Source: Hyphomicrobiales bacterium
Lineage (GTDB): Bacteria; Pseudomonadota; Alphaproteobacteria; Rhizobiales; Devosiaceae
DNA length: 49,761 nt
Direction of reading: 5' to 3'
Assembly: GCA_900470445.1 (NCBI GenBank)
Contig: UCAU01000029.1
Coordinates: 1-49,761, forward strand
A model generated the notes under the pieces. That model saw only the letters and a list, made by a program, of their open reading frames with translations. It did not search any database and was not told where the DNA came from. The translations under genes and the position numbers were made by a program. The stretch's first letter is position 1. The number at the start of each line of letters is the position of its first letter. This document shows, in pieces, positions 1 through 9,393 of the stretch.

Positions 1-102
1 GAGAATGGCGCGATCCTGGAATCGGGCTCGCATGAGCAATTGCTGGCGCTGCGTGGGCGCTATGCCGAGCTGTTCGAGTTGCAGGCGGCGGGGTATCGGT
101 AG
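1..102 (+). CDS. ABC exporter ATP-binding protein, C-terminal end (partial)
   Basis: Only the last 33 codons and the stop are in the window; the gene begins upstream. The readable peptide contains ENGAILESGSHEQLLALRG followed by YAELFELQ. This is the typical tail of the nucleotide-binding domain of MsbA/LmrA-type ABC exporters, in which an ESG(S/T)HxELL motif follows the H-loop, then GxYAxLxxxQ. The substrate cannot be told from the tail. It converges on the oxidoreductase gene, only 3 bp past the stop. Confidence 0.8.
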   Translation, partial: ENGAILESGSHEQLLALRGRYAELFELQAAGYR

Positions 103-105
103 CCC

Positions 106-1095
106 CTACCCCACCCGCACCAGCACCCGGCCGTTGACCTTCCCGGCCAAAATCCGTTGCGCCGCCCCGGGCAATTCCTCGAGCCCGATTTCCTCGACCA
201 ATTCCTCATAGCCCGCAAAATCGAACAGCTCGCCAAGCCTCTGCCACGCCGCAACCCGCGTCGCATAGGGCTGCATGACGCTGTCGATACCGATCAACGT
301 CACCCCGCGCAGGATGAAGGGCAGGACATTGGTTTCAAGCTCGATGCCGCCGGCATTACCGATGCTGGCGACGGCCCCGCCATACTTGATCTGCCGCAGC
401 AGCTTGCCCAGGATCTTGCCGCCGACATTATCGATAGCCACCGCCCAGCGCGCGCTTTCGAGCGGCTTGTCGGCGCCGCCGAGAAAGGCACTGCGGTCGA
501 TGACGCTGGAAGCGCCCAAAAGGCGCAGCGCACCGGAGAGTTCCGAGCGTCCCGACAGCGCGGCTACCTGGTAGCCCAGCCGGGCCAGTATAGACGTGGC
601 GATCGAACCGACCCCGCCGGCCGCGCCGGTCACCAGCACTTCGCCAGCATCGGGCCGCAGCCCCGTGGCCTCAAGCCGGTCGATGGCCAGCATAGCCGTC
701 AGCCCAGCCGTGCCGGCGATCATGGCCTGGCGCGCGGTCAGCCCTTCGGGCAATGGCACGAGCCAATCGGCGCTGACCCGGGCGCGCTCGGCATAGCCGC
801 CCCATTGGGCTTCGCCAACGCGCCAGCCCGTGAGCACCACGGCCTGGCCGGGTATGTAGCGGGGATCGATGCTGTCGCGCACCGTGCCGGCAAAATCGAT
901 ACCGGCGACATGAGGATAGGTCCGCACGAGGCCTCCCGCGCCAGTCAGGCACAGGCCATCCTTGTAGTTGAGGCCCGCCCATTGCACATCGACCGTCACA
1001 TTGCCGTCGGGCAGGCGCGCCTCATCCACCTGCTGAACCGATGAGCTGATCCGCCCATCATCCGCCTTTTCAGTCACCAGAGCGCGAAAGCTCAT
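106..1095 (-). CDS. MDR-family zinc-free oxidoreductase, AcuI/YhdH type (acrylyl-CoA reductase-like)
   Basis: The 329-residue protein belongs to the quinone oxidoreductase branch of the medium-chain dehydrogenases. Known AcuI/YhdH members reduce acryloyl-CoA with NADPH. Visible signs are the N-terminal GroES-like fold with WAGLNYKDGL and PHVAGIDFAGTV, and the Rossmann motif VTGAAGGVGS near residue 155. The structural-zinc cysteine cluster of classical alcohol dehydrogenases is absent. The start is the ATG at 1093-1095, preceded by GGGAGGCGG; a longer frame to 1176 has no such site. It is divergent from the ArsR gene. The exact substrate is inferred from family only. Confidence 0.85.
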   Translation of the reverse strand: MSFRALVTEKADDGRISSSVQQVDEARLPDGNVTVDVQWAGLNYKDGLCLTGAGGLVRTYPHVAGIDFAGTVRDSIDPRYIPGQAVVLTGWRVGEAQWGGYAERARVSADWLVPLPEGLTARQAMIAGTAGLTAMLAIDRLEATGLRPDAGEVLVTGAAGGVGSIATSILARLGYQVAALSGRSELSGALRLLGASSVIDRSAFLGGADKPLESARWAVAIDNVGGKILGKLLRQIKYGGAVASIGNAGGIELETNVLPFILRGVTLIGIDSVMQPYATRVAAWQRLGELFDFAGYEELVEEIGLEELPGAAQRILAGKVNGRVLVRVG

Positions 1096-1219
1096 CGACC
1101 GCCTCCCCAGGCATTGTTGATTAATGGCACCCTGACACGTTCGCGGCGGGCGCCACAAGCTGGTGCAATAGCGCAAAGCGCCTTATCTCTTTGTTCAGCA
1201 AGCCCCAAAGAGTGTTTCC
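1096..1219. promoter_or_regulatory. divergent intergenic region between the oxidoreductase and arsR genes
   Basis: These 124 bp must carry the promoters of both divergent genes. I see no convincing -35/-10 pair and no second copy of the ArsR operator here. Confidence 0.3.
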
Positions 1220-1552
1220 GTGACCGCTACACCCAGTGACAGCCAGATCGCCGTGATCGCCGAAACCTATCGCCTCTTGGGCGATCCCACCCGGCTGCGG
1301 GTGCTGCTGGCGTGCCTGGGCCAACCCATTGCCGTGGGTGATATCGCCAAGGCCGTCGCTGCCTCGCCCTCGCTGGTCAGCCACCATCTGCGGCTGCTGC
1401 GCGGCGCACGGCTGGTGCGCGGCACGCGCCGTAACAAGCAGGTGTTTTACGCGGCGGCCGACGATCACATTGCCCGCATGCTGGCCGATATGATCGAGCA
1501 TGTCATGGAGGAGCATGGGCCGGGTGAGAGCGAGGACGACCGCGACACCTGA
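1220..1552 (+). CDS. ArsR/SmtB-family metal-sensing repressor (zinc-type alpha5 site)
   Basis: This is a 110-residue winged-helix repressor. The recognition helix region reads SPSLVSHHLRLLRGARLV. The C-terminal helix carries D81-x-H83-x10-H94-x2-E97, the alpha5 metal site of the SmtB/CzrA zinc sensors; the alpha3 cysteine pair of the arsenic and cadmium sensors is absent. Family knowledge says the apo-dimer binds DNA and zinc releases it. The start is a GTG. The gene lies 81 bp upstream of a CDF efflux gene, with a matching operator between them, so it probably represses that pump. Zinc specificity is inferred from the residues. Confidence 0.88.
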   Translation: MTATPSDSQIAVIAETYRLLGDPTRLRVLLACLGQPIAVGDIAKAVAASPSLVSHHLRLLRGARLVRGTRRNKQVFYAAADDHIARMLADMIEHVMEEHGPGESEDDRDT

Positions 1553-1577
1553 CCGCAGTGTCGGCCCGGCATCGCGC

Positions 1578-1609
1578 TTGATTTCTACATATGAACATGT
1601 ATTCATATG
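1578..1609 (+). promoter_or_regulatory. SmtB/CzrA-type operator overlapping the CDF gene promoter
   Basis: The dyad at 1588-1609 has perfect 8-bp arms CATATGAA/TTCATATG. Inside it is TGAACATGTATTCA, an exact fit to the TGAACA-N2-TATTCA core known for SmtB/ZiaR-type repressors. A candidate -35 TTGATT (1578-1583) and a -10 near TATTCA (1600-1605) would place the operator across the promoter spacer and -10, which suits repression. Confidence 0.8.
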
Positions 1610-1633
1610 AAGACAAAATGAGGAGCATTGCCG

Positions 1634-2689
1634 ATGGCAGGGACAGGACCGGCCCATAATCCGGGCATTCATGACCACGCCGAGCACGATCATGACGATC
1701 ACGCTGGGCATAGCCACGCTGGGGCCGGGCACGATCACGCCAGCCATGGCGATCATGACCATGACGGGCACGAGCACGAGCACGAGCATAGCCACGCGCC
1801 CACGGTGAGCGCCGGCAATGAAAAGGTCGTGCTGATCGGCTTCGTGCTGACGGCGACCTTCATGGTCGCCGAGGTGGTGGCCGGCGTGCTGTCGGGCTCG
1901 TTGGCGCTGATTGCCGATGCCGGGCATATGCTGACCGACGCCGCCGCATTGCTGCTGGCCTGGGCGGCGTTCCGCTTTGGGCGCCGGGCTTCCGACAGCA
2001 AGCGCAGCTTTGGTTATATGCGGCTCGAAGTGGTGGCCGGGCTGGTCAATGCGCTGGCGCTGTTCGCGCTCACGGGCTGGATTTTGTATGAGGCAATCCA
2101 GCGTTTCATGACGCCCCACGAAGTGCTGGCCGGGCCGATGTTCATCGTCGCCGTGCTGGGGCTGTTCATCAATATCGCGGTGTTTTTCGTGCTGTCGCGG
2201 GGCGACAAGGAGCATGTCAATATTCGCGGCGCCATGCTGCATGTGCTGGGCGACCTGCTCGGCTCGGTCGCCGCCATTGCCGCCGCCATTGTCATCTGGC
2301 TGACCGGCTGGATGCCGATCGATCCGATCCTGTCGGTCTTTGTGTGCCTCTTGGTGCTGCGCAGCGCCTGGAAACTGTTCCGCGGCTCGCTGCACATCCT
2401 GATGGAAGGCACGCCGGGCAATGTGGCCATCGAGGATCTGGAAAAGAGCCTGCTGGCCGCTGTGCCGGGCCTCAAGGCGGCGCGCCATATCCATGTCTGG
2501 TCGATCACTTCGGGCAAGCCCGTGGCGACGCTGGAGATCGTTTTGGCGCCGGGAGCGGATGCGGCGGCGACGACGCTGGCGACCAAGCAGGCGCTGCTTG
2601 GGGAATACGGCATTACCCATTCGACCATCGAGATCGTGTGGGAGGAGGGCAAGCCGGGCTGTGCGCTGGCGGCGGATGGGGTGCCGTAA
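1634..2689 (+). CDS. CDF-family zinc/cadmium/cobalt efflux transporter with His-rich N-terminus
   Basis: The 351-residue inner-membrane cation diffusion facilitator exports Zn2+ (possibly Co2+ or Cd2+) in exchange for protons. The first 56 residues hold 18 histidines, a cytosolic metal-binding tail. Six membrane segments follow, with the two transport-site signatures H-x3-D (AGHMLTDA in segment 2, HVLGDLLGS in segment 5), and then a cytosolic ferredoxin-like domain. The ATG at 1634 is chosen because AGGAG lies 8 nt upstream; a TTG at 1628 is too close to it. It forms a regulator-operator-pump module with the ArsR gene. Confidence 0.9.
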   Translation: MAGTGPAHNPGIHDHAEHDHDDHAGHSHAGAGHDHASHGDHDHDGHEHEHEHSHAPTVSAGNEKVVLIGFVLTATFMVAEVVAGVLSGSLALIADAGHMLTDAAALLLAWAAFRFGRRASDSKRSFGYMRLEVVAGLVNALALFALTGWILYEAIQRFMTPHEVLAGPMFIVAVLGLFINIAVFFVLSRGDKEHVNIRGAMLHVLGDLLGSVAAIAAAIVIWLTGWMPIDPILSVFVCLLVLRSAWKLFRGSLHILMEGTPGNVAIEDLEKSLLAAVPGLKAARHIHVWSITSGKPVATLEIVLAPGADAAATTLATKQALLGEYGITHSTIEIVWEEGKPGCALAADGVP

Positions 2690-2752
2690 GGCGTGCATTT
2701 TGAATGACACAGACGGCGAATTGGTGAGCGGACTGTTAACGTTGAGTGCGTC

Positions 2753-3466
2753 TCACGTTGCGCCGCGGCGCTCCCAGAGCAGATAGCCGAATGCGGCGAT
2801 CAACATGGCTGAGAGGGCGAACCAGGTCAGGGCGTAGATCAGGTGATTGTTGGAGAAGGTGAGCACGGTGAGGCCGCCGATGGGACAGGCGTCACTGTCG
2901 CGTTCGGCGTCGAGGAAGAAGGGGGCGATTGGGGATAGATTTTTTGCGGTGGCGATGGCTGTGACGTCGCGGGAGAACCAGCGATCGGATGCCGGGTCGT
3001 TGTTGCGGAGGAAAGCGCCGCCGGGTTCGCTGACGCGCAGGAGGCCGGTGATGGTTACGTCGCCGTGGGGAGCGTCACGGGTGGCGGGGTCGCGGTGGTC
3101 GGGCGGGACGAAGCCGCGGTTGACCAGGACGGTTCCTGCGTCGGTGACCAAGGGGGTCAGGACCCAGAAGCCGCCGCCATAGGCGGTGACGGCCTGGACC
3201 AGGGTTTCTTTTGTGTTGTCGAAACGGCCGGTGACGCTGGCGTGGCGGTATTCGTCGGCGTCGGGATTGAAGCTGGCCCAGAAGGCGGGGTTGCCGGCGT
3301 CGATGGGGGCGGCGTGGACCCTTTGGTCGACGGCGGCGATCAGGGCGGTTTTCCAGGCCAGCCGTTCGAGCTGCCAGACGCCCAGGGCGGCGAAGCCGAG
3401 GGCGCCCAGCAGGGCGATGGTGCCGATGATCGCCAGGGTTCGGCGTGACCGAAATTGGTTCTGCAT
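2753..3466 (-). CDS. SURF1-family cytochrome oxidase assembly protein
   Basis: The 237-residue membrane protein helps insert heme into subunit I of heme-copper oxidases. An N-terminal helix (LAIIGTIALLGALGFAALG) is followed by the SURF1 signature GxWQLERLAWK. A periplasmic domain contains VNRGFVPPDHRD, and a second helix lies near the C-terminus (LIYALTWFALSAMLIAAFG). The start is the ATG after the repeat; upstream codons lie inside the repeat element. It sits just downstream of cyoD on the same strand, so it is likely the quinol-oxidase-dedicated type (Surf1q), as known for Paracoccus. The repeat lies between the two genes. Confidence 0.88.
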   Translation of the reverse strand: MQNQFRSRRTLAIIGTIALLGALGFAALGVWQLERLAWKTALIAAVDQRVHAAPIDAGNPAFWASFNPDADEYRHASVTGRFDNTKETLVQAVTAYGGGFWVLTPLVTDAGTVLVNRGFVPPDHRDPATRDAPHGDVTITGLLRVSEPGGAFLRNNDPASDRWFSRDVTAIATAKNLSPIAPFFLDAERDSDACPIGGLTVLTFSNNHLIYALTWFALSAMLIAAFGYLLWERRGAT

Positions 3467-3474
3467 TGTTATAA

Positions 3475-3573
3475 ACCACCGGGTCATTCCCGCGAAAGCG
3501 GGAACCCCTGTTCGCCTGCCAGACATCCCGAAACGGAGGTTCCCGCTTTCGCGGGAATGACATTGTGGGTGGG
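3475..3573. repeat. dispersed inverted-repeat element, copy 1 (REP/MITE-like)
   Basis: Two 24-bp arms (3483-3506 and 3538-3561) are perfect inverted repeats around a 31-nt centre. The outer ends ACCACCGGGTCATTCC and GGAATGACATTGTGGGTGGG are shared with copy 2 at 40126-40237. The element ends one base before the cyoD stop codon and may act as a cyo terminator or mRNA-stabilising hairpin. No transposase is encoded. Confidence 0.85.
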
Positions 3574-3574
3574 C

Positions 3575-3982
3575 CTACATCAGATTGACCGGGTCCATGG
3601 TGTGGCCGGGCATCATATTGGTGTTGAGGTGGTACATGACCCAGAGCGAGCCCGAGAGGGCAATGACCACGACGATGATGGTGAAGATTGCCGCCATCAT
3701 GGTCCAGCCGCCTTCCGAGCGGGTGTTCATGTGCAGGAAATAGATCATGTGCACCAGGATCTGCGCCACGCCGAAGGCCATGATGACCAGCGTCGTGATC
3801 ATGGAGTCAGCGATGACATTGCCCATGACCAGCCAGAACGGAATGGCGGTGAGGATGACCGAGAGGGCAAAGCCGGTGAGATAGGTCTTGCGGGTGCCAT
3901 GGCTGTGGCCATCGCCGGTGACGCTCGGATTGGGATGGGCGTGGGCGGCCTGGGCCGGGGTGACGTGATCGTTCGTGCTCAT
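3575..3982 (-). CDS. cyoD: cytochrome bo3 quinol oxidase subunit IV
   Basis: The 135-residue subunit has three membrane helices (TGFALSVILTAIPFWLVM, TTLVIMAFGVAQILVHMIYF, IFTIIVVVIALSGSLWVMYHL), as expected for CyoD, which aids CuB/heme assembly in the oxidase. The motif QILVHMIYFLHMNT is a family hallmark. A His-containing hydrophilic N-terminus precedes the first helix. The start at 3982 overlaps the cyoC stop by 4 bp (ATGA), so translation is probably coupled. It is the last cyo gene before the repeat element. Confidence 0.93.
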   Translation of the reverse strand: MSTNDHVTPAQAAHAHPNPSVTGDGHSHGTRKTYLTGFALSVILTAIPFWLVMGNVIADSMITTLVIMAFGVAQILVHMIYFLHMNTRSEGGWTMMAAIFTIIVVVIALSGSLWVMYHLNTNMMPGHTMDPVNLM

Positions 3983-4608
3983 CGCAGCATCCCCATGAGA
4001 TAGACGACAGTGAAGACGCCGATCCAGATGACGTCGAGGAAGTGCCAGAACATGGAGAGGCACTGCACCCGGACCTGATTGGCCGGGACCAGCCCGCGCT
4101 GGCCGATCTGCACCATCAGCGTCACCAGCCAGATGATACCGAAGGTGACGTGCAGGGCATGGGTGCCCACCAGCACGAAGAAGGAGGAGAGGAAGGCGCT
4201 GCGCTGCGGCACGGCGCCCTCATGGATCATGTGGTAGAATTCGTAGAGCGTGAGCGCCAGGAACACCGCACCCAAAAGGCCGGTAATGGCCAGCCAGAGC
4301 TGGGTGGTGCCGCGCTTGTTCTGCTCCATTTCCAGCATGGCAAAGCCATAGGTGATGGAGGAGAGGAGGAGCGCGGTGGTGCTGACGGCGACCAATGGCA
4401 GATTGAACAGATCGGCCGGGGACGGACCCGCCGCGAAATTGCCGCCCAAGACGCCATAGATGGCAAAGAGGGTAGCAAAGATCAGGCAGTCGCTCATCAG
4501 ATAGAGCCAGAAGCCCAGCATGGTGGAGGCATGAGGGGGATGCTCATGCGGCTCGAGATCGTAGAAGGCGACCGCTTCGTCCTGAGCGGTGTCGACATTG
4601 GTGCTCAT
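3979..4608 (-). CDS. cyoC: cytochrome bo3 quinol oxidase subunit III
   Basis: The 209-residue protein has five membrane segments. The family pattern runs from GFWLYLMSDCLIFATLFA, through a glutamate-bearing MLEMEQ loop, to THALHVTFGIIWL and WHFLDVIWIGVFTVVYLMG at the end. Subunit III binds lipid and stabilises the proton-pumping core. The ATG at 4608 lies 1 bp after the cyoB stop; a longer frame to 4734 overlaps cyoB and is not supported. Confidence 0.95.
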   Translation of the reverse strand: MSTNVDTAQDEAVAFYDLEPHEHPPHASTMLGFWLYLMSDCLIFATLFAIYGVLGGNFAAGPSPADLFNLPLVAVSTTALLLSSITYGFAMLEMEQNKRGTTQLWLAITGLLGAVFLALTLYEFYHMIHEGAVPQRSAFLSSFFVLVGTHALHVTFGIIWLVTLMVQIGQRGLVPANQVRVQCLSMFWHFLDVIWIGVFTVVYLMGMLR

Positions 4609-4609
4609 G

Positions 4610-6607
4610 TTACTTCCCTGCCCCCAGCAATTGTGTGCGGGCGGTCTCGGTGGCGACGACATCTTCGACCGGGATGTAGAAATCGCGGTCATAATTGAAG
4701 GTGTGGAAGATCGCGACGGCCAGGATGCCGACAAAGCTCAGCACGGCCAGCCACCACATATACCAGATCAGCGCGAAGCCCAGCGCCACGCTGAGGCCCG
4801 CCAGCACGATGCCGGCCCAGGTATTGCGCGGCATGTGGATGGCGCGGAAGCCTTCCACCGGGCGCTGTGCATTGCGCTTTTTCATATCGGCCCAGGCGTC
4901 ATTGTCGTGGATCACCGGGGTGAAGGCGAAATTGTAAGCCGGGGGCGGCGAAGAGGTCGCCCATTCGAGCGTACGGCCATTCCAGGGATCGCCCGAAGTG
5001 TCCCAATCCTTGTTCTTGCCGAGGATGGAAACAGCGAACTGGATGATCATGGCGCCGATGCCCAGGGCAATGACGGCGGCCCCAATGCCGGCAATGATGA
5101 ACCAGATCTGCAGCGAGGGATCATCGAACGTGCGGAGGCGACGGGTGACGCCCATCAGGCCCAGCACATAGAGCGGCGCGAAAGCCAGCCAGAACCCCAC
5201 TACCCAGAACCAGAAGCTGAGTTTGCCCCAGAACTGGTTGAGCTTGTAGCCGAAGGCCTTGGGCCACCAGTAATTGATGCCGGCAAAGATGCCGAACAGC
5301 ACGCCGCCGATGATCACGTTGTGGAAGTGGGCGACGAGGAAGAGCGAATTGTGCAGCACGAAATCGGCGGGGGGAACGGCCAGCAAGACGCCGGTCATGC
5401 CGCCAATGGTGAAGGTGATCATGAAGGCAATGAGCCACATCATGGGCAGCTCGAAGCGGATGCGGCCCTTATACATGGTGAAGAGCCAATTGAAGATCTT
5501 CGCCCCGGTGGGGATGGAGATGATCATGGTGGTGATGCCGAAGAAGGAATTGACGCTCGCCCCCGACCCCATGGTGAAGAAGTGGTGCAACCAGACCAGG
5601 TAGGACAGAATGGTGATGACCACGGTGGCATAGACCATGGAGGTGTAGCCAAACAGGCGCTTGCCCGAGAAGGTCGAGGCGACTTCCGAGAAAATGCCGA
5701 AGCAGGGCAGGATGAGGATGTAAACCTCGGGGTGACCCCAGATCCAGATGAGGTTCACATACATCATCGGATTGCCGCCGAAGTCGTTGGTGAAGAAATT
5801 GGTGCCGACATAGCGATCGAGCGCCAATAGGGTCAGCACCGCCGTCAGCACCGGGAAGGAAGCGACGATCAGCACATTGGTGCAGAGCGAGGTCCAGGTG
5901 AAGACGGGCATTTTCATCATGCCCATGCCAGGGGCACGCATCTTGACGATGGTGGCAATGAGGTTGACGCCGGAGAGCGTGGTGCCGACGCCGGCGACCT
6001 GCAGGCCCCAGATGTAATAATCCACCCCCGAGGCCGGACTATATTCGATGCCGGACAGCGGAGGATAGGCGAGCCAGCCGGTCTGGGCGAATTCCCCGAC
6101 AAAGAGGCTCATCATGATCAGCACGGCGCCGCCGGCGGTCATCCAGAAGCTGAAATTGTTGAGGAAGGGGAAGCTCACGTCGCGCGCGCCGATCTGCAGC
6201 GGCACGATATAGTTCATGAAGCCGGTGATCAGCGGCATGGCCACGAAGAAGATCATGATCACGCCATGGGCGGTGAAGACCTGATCGTAGTGATGGGCGT
6301 TGAGATATCCCTCGGAGCCGCCGAAGGCCATGGCCTGTTGCAGGCGCATCATGATGGCGTCGGAAAAGCCGCGCAGCAGCATGACCAGACCCAGCACCAT
6401 ATACATGATGCCGATCTTCTTGTGGTCGACGCTGGTGAACCATTCGGTCCACAGATACCCCCAGAGCCTGAAATAGGTCAGCGCGGCGACCAGGGCCAGG
6501 CCGCCCAAAGCCACCACGATGAAAGTGACGACCAGGATGGGCTCGTGCAGCGGCAGCACTTCCCAGGTCAGGCGGCCGAAAATGAAGGTCCAGAATTCGT
6601 TGTTCAT
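4610..6607 (-). CDS. cyoB: cytochrome bo3 quinol oxidase subunit I (heme-copper oxidase core)
   Basis: At 665 residues it matches the usual CyoB length, with about 15 membrane helices. It holds low-spin heme b, heme o3 and CuB, reduces O2 to water with ubiquinol electrons and pumps protons. Visible motifs are [14 protein letters not shown] (a CuB His and the cross-linked Tyr), HHFFTMG (two CuB His) and [10 protein letters not shown] (heme ligands). The start ATG overlaps the cyoA stop by 4 bp. The C-terminus lies 1 bp from the cyoC start. Confidence 0.97.
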   Translation of the reverse strand: MNNEFWTFIFGRLTWEVLPLHEPILVVTFIVVALGGLALVAALTYFRLWGYLWTEWFTSVDHKKIGIMYMVLGLVMLLRGFSDAIMMRLQQAMAFGGSEGYLNAHHYDQVFTAHGVIMIFFVAMPLITGFMNYIVPLQIGARDVSFPFLNNFSFWMTAGGAVLIMMSLFVGEFAQTGWLAYPPLSGIEYSPASGVDYYIWGLQVAGVGTTLSGVNLIATIVKMRAPGMGMMKMPVFTWTSLCTNVLIVASFPVLTAVLTLLALDRYVGTNFFTNDFGGNPMMYVNLIWIWGHPEVYILILPCFGIFSEVASTFSGKRLFGYTSMVYATVVITILSYLVWLHHFFTMGSGASVNSFFGITTMIISIPTGAKIFNWLFTMYKGRIRFELPMMWLIAFMITFTIGGMTGVLLAVPPADFVLHNSLFLVAHFHNVIIGGVLFGIFAGINYWWPKAFGYKLNQFWGKLSFWFWVVGFWLAFAPLYVLGLMGVTRRLRTFDDPSLQIWFIIAGIGAAVIALGIGAMIIQFAVSILGKNKDWDTSGDPWNGRTLEWATSSPPPAYNFAFTPVIHDNDAWADMKKRNAQRPVEGFRAIHMPRNTWAGIVLAGLSVALGFALIWYMWWLAVLSFVGILAVAIFHTFNYDRDFYIPVEDVVATETARTQLLGAGK

Positions 6608-7803
6608 AGTGTGCTCGCCGCACTGGTGGTTGCAAGAGATGCGGTCTGGCCGGCCAGCCAGGACATGGCGGCCGCTGCGGCCGGCGATTGCAGCAAGGAG
6701 GGGGGAGACAGGCCGACGCCCGTGACCATGGCCGGCTTGGGCGCGGAGAGCGCCGGCAGCTTGGCCGTCATGGCGATGGCTTCATCGACCGAGCAGAGCG
6801 CGGCGACATAAGTCTTTTGCGGACCGAGCGCCGAGCGGTTGCGCGTGCCGCCGCCATAGAGGGCGGGGGCGATATTGTCGACACCGGCAAGGCCCAGGCC
6901 ACCGCGATCGTCGATCGACATCATCTCGCTCATGCACATCTTGTCGAGTTCGACGCACATATTGACGATGGCGGTATAGAGCCCGTTCTCGACGCCGGCA
7001 AAATGGGTGACGGGGACTTTTTCAGTGGGCTTTTCGAGTTCGAGATAGAGCTTGCGATCGAGCTGGGCATCGGCGCCGCGCACATCGGTGACCCATTGGT
7101 CGAACCCGGCAGGGTCAACGCCGCGGAATTCGAAATGCATGCCGGAAAAGCCGTGCCCGCTGTAATTGGCGGAAAAGCCCTTGTAGCTGCCGGGCTGGTT
7201 GACCACGGCATGAAGCCGGGTCTGCATGCCGGGCATGGCGTAGATCTGGCCGGCCAAAGCGGGGATGTAGAAGGAGTTCATCACCGAGGAGGAGGTCAGC
7301 GTGAAGCTGATCGGGCGATCGACCGGGGCGACCAGTTCGTTGACGCTGGCGATGTTGTATTGCGGGTAGATGAACAGCCATTTCCAATCGAGCGCCACGA
7401 CTTCCACCTCGAGCGGCGTCATGTCGGCGGTGACCGGCTGGCTGGGGGCGATGCGGCCCAATTGGCGGTAGGGATCGAGCAAATGGGTGCCCACCCAGGT
7501 GACGGCGCCCAGGCAAATGATGATGGCGAGCGGAGCGGCCCAGATCACCAGTTCGAGATGGGTCGAGTGATCCCAATCGGGCTGGTAATCGGCATGCTCA
7601 TTGCCGTGCCGGTATTTGCGGGCAAAGATCACCACCAGCGCCAGCACCGGAATGATGATCAGCAGCATCAGGAAGGTGGCGATCAGGATCAGGTCGCGCT
7701 GCTGGGCGGCGATATCGCCAGCGGGGGCGAGGACCACTGCATTGCAGCCCGCGAGCATGGCGGCGAGGGGAAACAGGAGGGCAAGTTTGATCAGACGAGA
7801 CAC
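6604..7803 (-). CDS. cyoA: cytochrome bo3 quinol oxidase subunit II (lipoprotein)
   Basis: The 399-residue subunit starts at a GTG with GAGGAA upstream. It has a lipoprotein signal with the lipobox LAGC (lipid-linked Cys20), two membrane helices and a periplasmic cupredoxin domain. The motif [13 protein letters not shown] replaces the CuA ligands, as in all quinol (not cytochrome c) oxidases. The last 60 residues or so form an Ala/Ser/Pro-rich extension beyond the E. coli homologue. As first gene of the operon it is transcribed from the region shared with the divergent MFS gene. Confidence 0.95.
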   Translation of the reverse strand: MSRLIKLALLFPLAAMLAGCNAVVLAPAGDIAAQQRDLILIATFLMLLIIIPVLALVVIFARKYRHGNEHADYQPDWDHSTHLELVIWAAPLAIIICLGAVTWVGTHLLDPYRQLGRIAPSQPVTADMTPLEVEVVALDWKWLFIYPQYNIASVNELVAPVDRPISFTLTSSSVMNSFYIPALAGQIYAMPGMQTRLHAVVNQPGSYKGFSANYSGHGFSGMHFEFRGVDPAGFDQWVTDVRGADAQLDRKLYLELEKPTEKVPVTHFAGVENGLYTAIVNMCVELDKMCMSEMMSIDDRGGLGLAGVDNIAPALYGGGTRNRSALGPQKTYVAALCSVDEAIAMTAKLPALSAPKPAMVTGVGLSPPSLLQSPAAAAAMSWLAGQTASLATTSAASTL

Positions 7804-8008
7804 TTGGGCGTTCCTCGATGAGGTTTCGCAATCTTCGTCGCCCTATGCCTGTCCAGCGACAAACGCCATCGGGCATTTTGTCCACTCCCGTTCCGGAGTA
7901 GAATAGGGCAAGGGAGAGCTTAACCGTATTGCATTGCGCCGCAAAGAGCCCTGCTCGAAACGGCTGAAGATTCGACAAACCCCCAATCAAATCAAGGCAG
8001 TGAACCAG
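7804..8008. promoter_or_regulatory. divergent promoter region, cyo operon / MFS transporter
   Basis: These 205 bp separate the two divergent start codons and must hold the cyoA promoter (minus) and the MFS promoter (plus). No canonical -35/-10 pair, FNR box or other clear operator stood out on reading. Confidence 0.35.
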
Positions 8009-9337
8009 ATGGCCGCTTCGTCCTCAACCATCCCGGAAACGAGCGCCGAGCACGATGCCCGCGTCACCAATGCCCATCACCGACCGGTTCATGCGGGGGA
8101 AATCGCCATCGGTGTGATCATCGGTCGCACCTCCGAATTCTTCGATTTCTTCGTCTATGCCATTGCTTCGGTGCTGGTGTTTCCCGCCGTGGTGTTTCCC
8201 TATGTCGACCCGTTGACCGGCACACTGCTGTCCTTTGCGGTGTTCGCTTTGGCCTTTGTCGCGCGCCCGATCGGCACGGTGATCTTTTCGGCGGTGGACC
8301 GCAATTATGGCCGCGGGGTGAAGCTGACCATCGCGCTGTTCCTGCTCGGTATCTCGACCGTGGCCGTGGCCTTCCTGCCCAGCGACAGCCAGGTGGGGGC
8401 CTTTTCGGTGGCTATCCTGATGCTGTTCCGCTTCGGGCAGGGTATTGCGCTGGCCGGCACCTGGGACGGGCTGGCCTCGCTGCTGGCGCTCAATGCGCCG
8501 CCCAATCGCCGCGGCTGGTATGCCATGGTGCCGCAATTGGGCGCCCCGATCGGGCTGATCGTCGCCTCGGCGCTGTTTGCGTTCCTCGTCAGTTCGATTT
8601 CGGCCGAGGACTTTCTGGCCTGGGGCTGGCGCTATCCGTTCTTCGTGGCCTTCGCCATCAATGTGGTGGCGCTGTTCGCGCGCCTGCGCATCGTGGTGAC
8701 GCCCGAATATACCGGCCTGTTCGAGAGCGGCGAGCTGGAGCCGACGCGCATTCGCGACACGGTGCGTAGCGAAGGCCGCAATATCGTGATCGGGGCTTTT
8801 GCACCATTGGCGAGCTTTGCCCTGTTCCACATGGTCACGGTGTTCCCGCTATCCTGGGTGTTCCTCTATACCGATGAATTGCCGGCGCGGTTCCTCGTCA
8901 TCGAGGCGACATCGGCCGTGGTGGGGCTGGCGGCGGTGGTGCTGTCGGGGGCATTGGCCGATCGGGTCGGGCGGCGCTGGCTGTTGGGGGCTTCGGCGGT
9001 GGGCATCGCCATCTACAGCGTCTTCGCGCCGCTACTGCTGGGCGCGGGGGACATGGGCGAAATCATCTATATGGTGGTGGGCTTTATCCTGCTCGGCTTG
9101 TCCTTCGGGCAATCCTCGGGGGTCGTCGCTGCCAACTTCACCAAGCTCTACCGCTATACCAGCTCGGCGCTGACCTCGGACCTGGCCTGGCTGTTCGGCG
9201 CCGGCTTTGCGCCCTTGGTGGCGCTGGCGCTATCGAGCCAATTCGGGCTGATTTCCTCGGGGGCGTATCTGCTGTCAGGGGCGATCTGCACGCTGATCGC
9301 GCTGGGACTGAACCGGCAATTGGCCGGGCAGAATTAG
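8009..9337 (+). CDS. MFS transporter, metabolite:H+ symporter (MHS)-like
   Basis: The 442-residue inner-membrane protein has about 12 hydrophobic segments. The N-terminal region GRTSEFFDFFVYAIASVLVFP resembles the E-x-YDF-x-Y-x3-A pattern of MHS-family symporters (ProP, ShiA, KgtP), which import organic acids or osmolytes with protons. A typical MFS loop motif ADRVGRRW occurs in the second half. The ATG at 8009 follows AAGGCAG; 25 extra upstream codons in the frame lack transporter character. It is divergent from cyo. The substrate is unknown. Confidence 0.8.
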   Translation: MAASSSTIPETSAEHDARVTNAHHRPVHAGEIAIGVIIGRTSEFFDFFVYAIASVLVFPAVVFPYVDPLTGTLLSFAVFALAFVARPIGTVIFSAVDRNYGRGVKLTIALFLLGISTVAVAFLPSDSQVGAFSVAILMLFRFGQGIALAGTWDGLASLLALNAPPNRRGWYAMVPQLGAPIGLIVASALFAFLVSSISAEDFLAWGWRYPFFVAFAINVVALFARLRIVVTPEYTGLFESGELEPTRIRDTVRSEGRNIVIGAFAPLASFALFHMVTVFPLSWVFLYTDELPARFLVIEATSAVVGLAAVVLSGALADRVGRRWLLGASAVGIAIYSVFAPLLLGAGDMGEIIYMVVGFILLGLSFGQSSGVVAANFTKLYRYTSSALTSDLAWLFGAGFAPLVALALSSQFGLISSGAYLLSGAICTLIALGLNRQLAGQN

Positions 9338-9352
9338 GGCTTTTACAATCTG

Positions 9353-9375
9353 CACCCTCCCCGGCCGGGAGGGTG
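9353..9375 (+). terminator. hairpin after the MFS gene
   Basis: CACCCTCCC and GGGAGGGTG pair around CGGCC, 16 bp after the MFS stop. There is no T-run, so it may be a weak terminator or an mRNA 3' protector. Confidence 0.55.
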
Positions 9376-9393
9376 TCGCGCCAGTGGGTGGGC

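Noticed and set aside
1121..2710. 529-codon open frame on the minus strand
   Set aside because: It is antisense to the ArsR and CDF genes; its His/Gln/Arg-rich composition is that of a GC-rich shadow frame.
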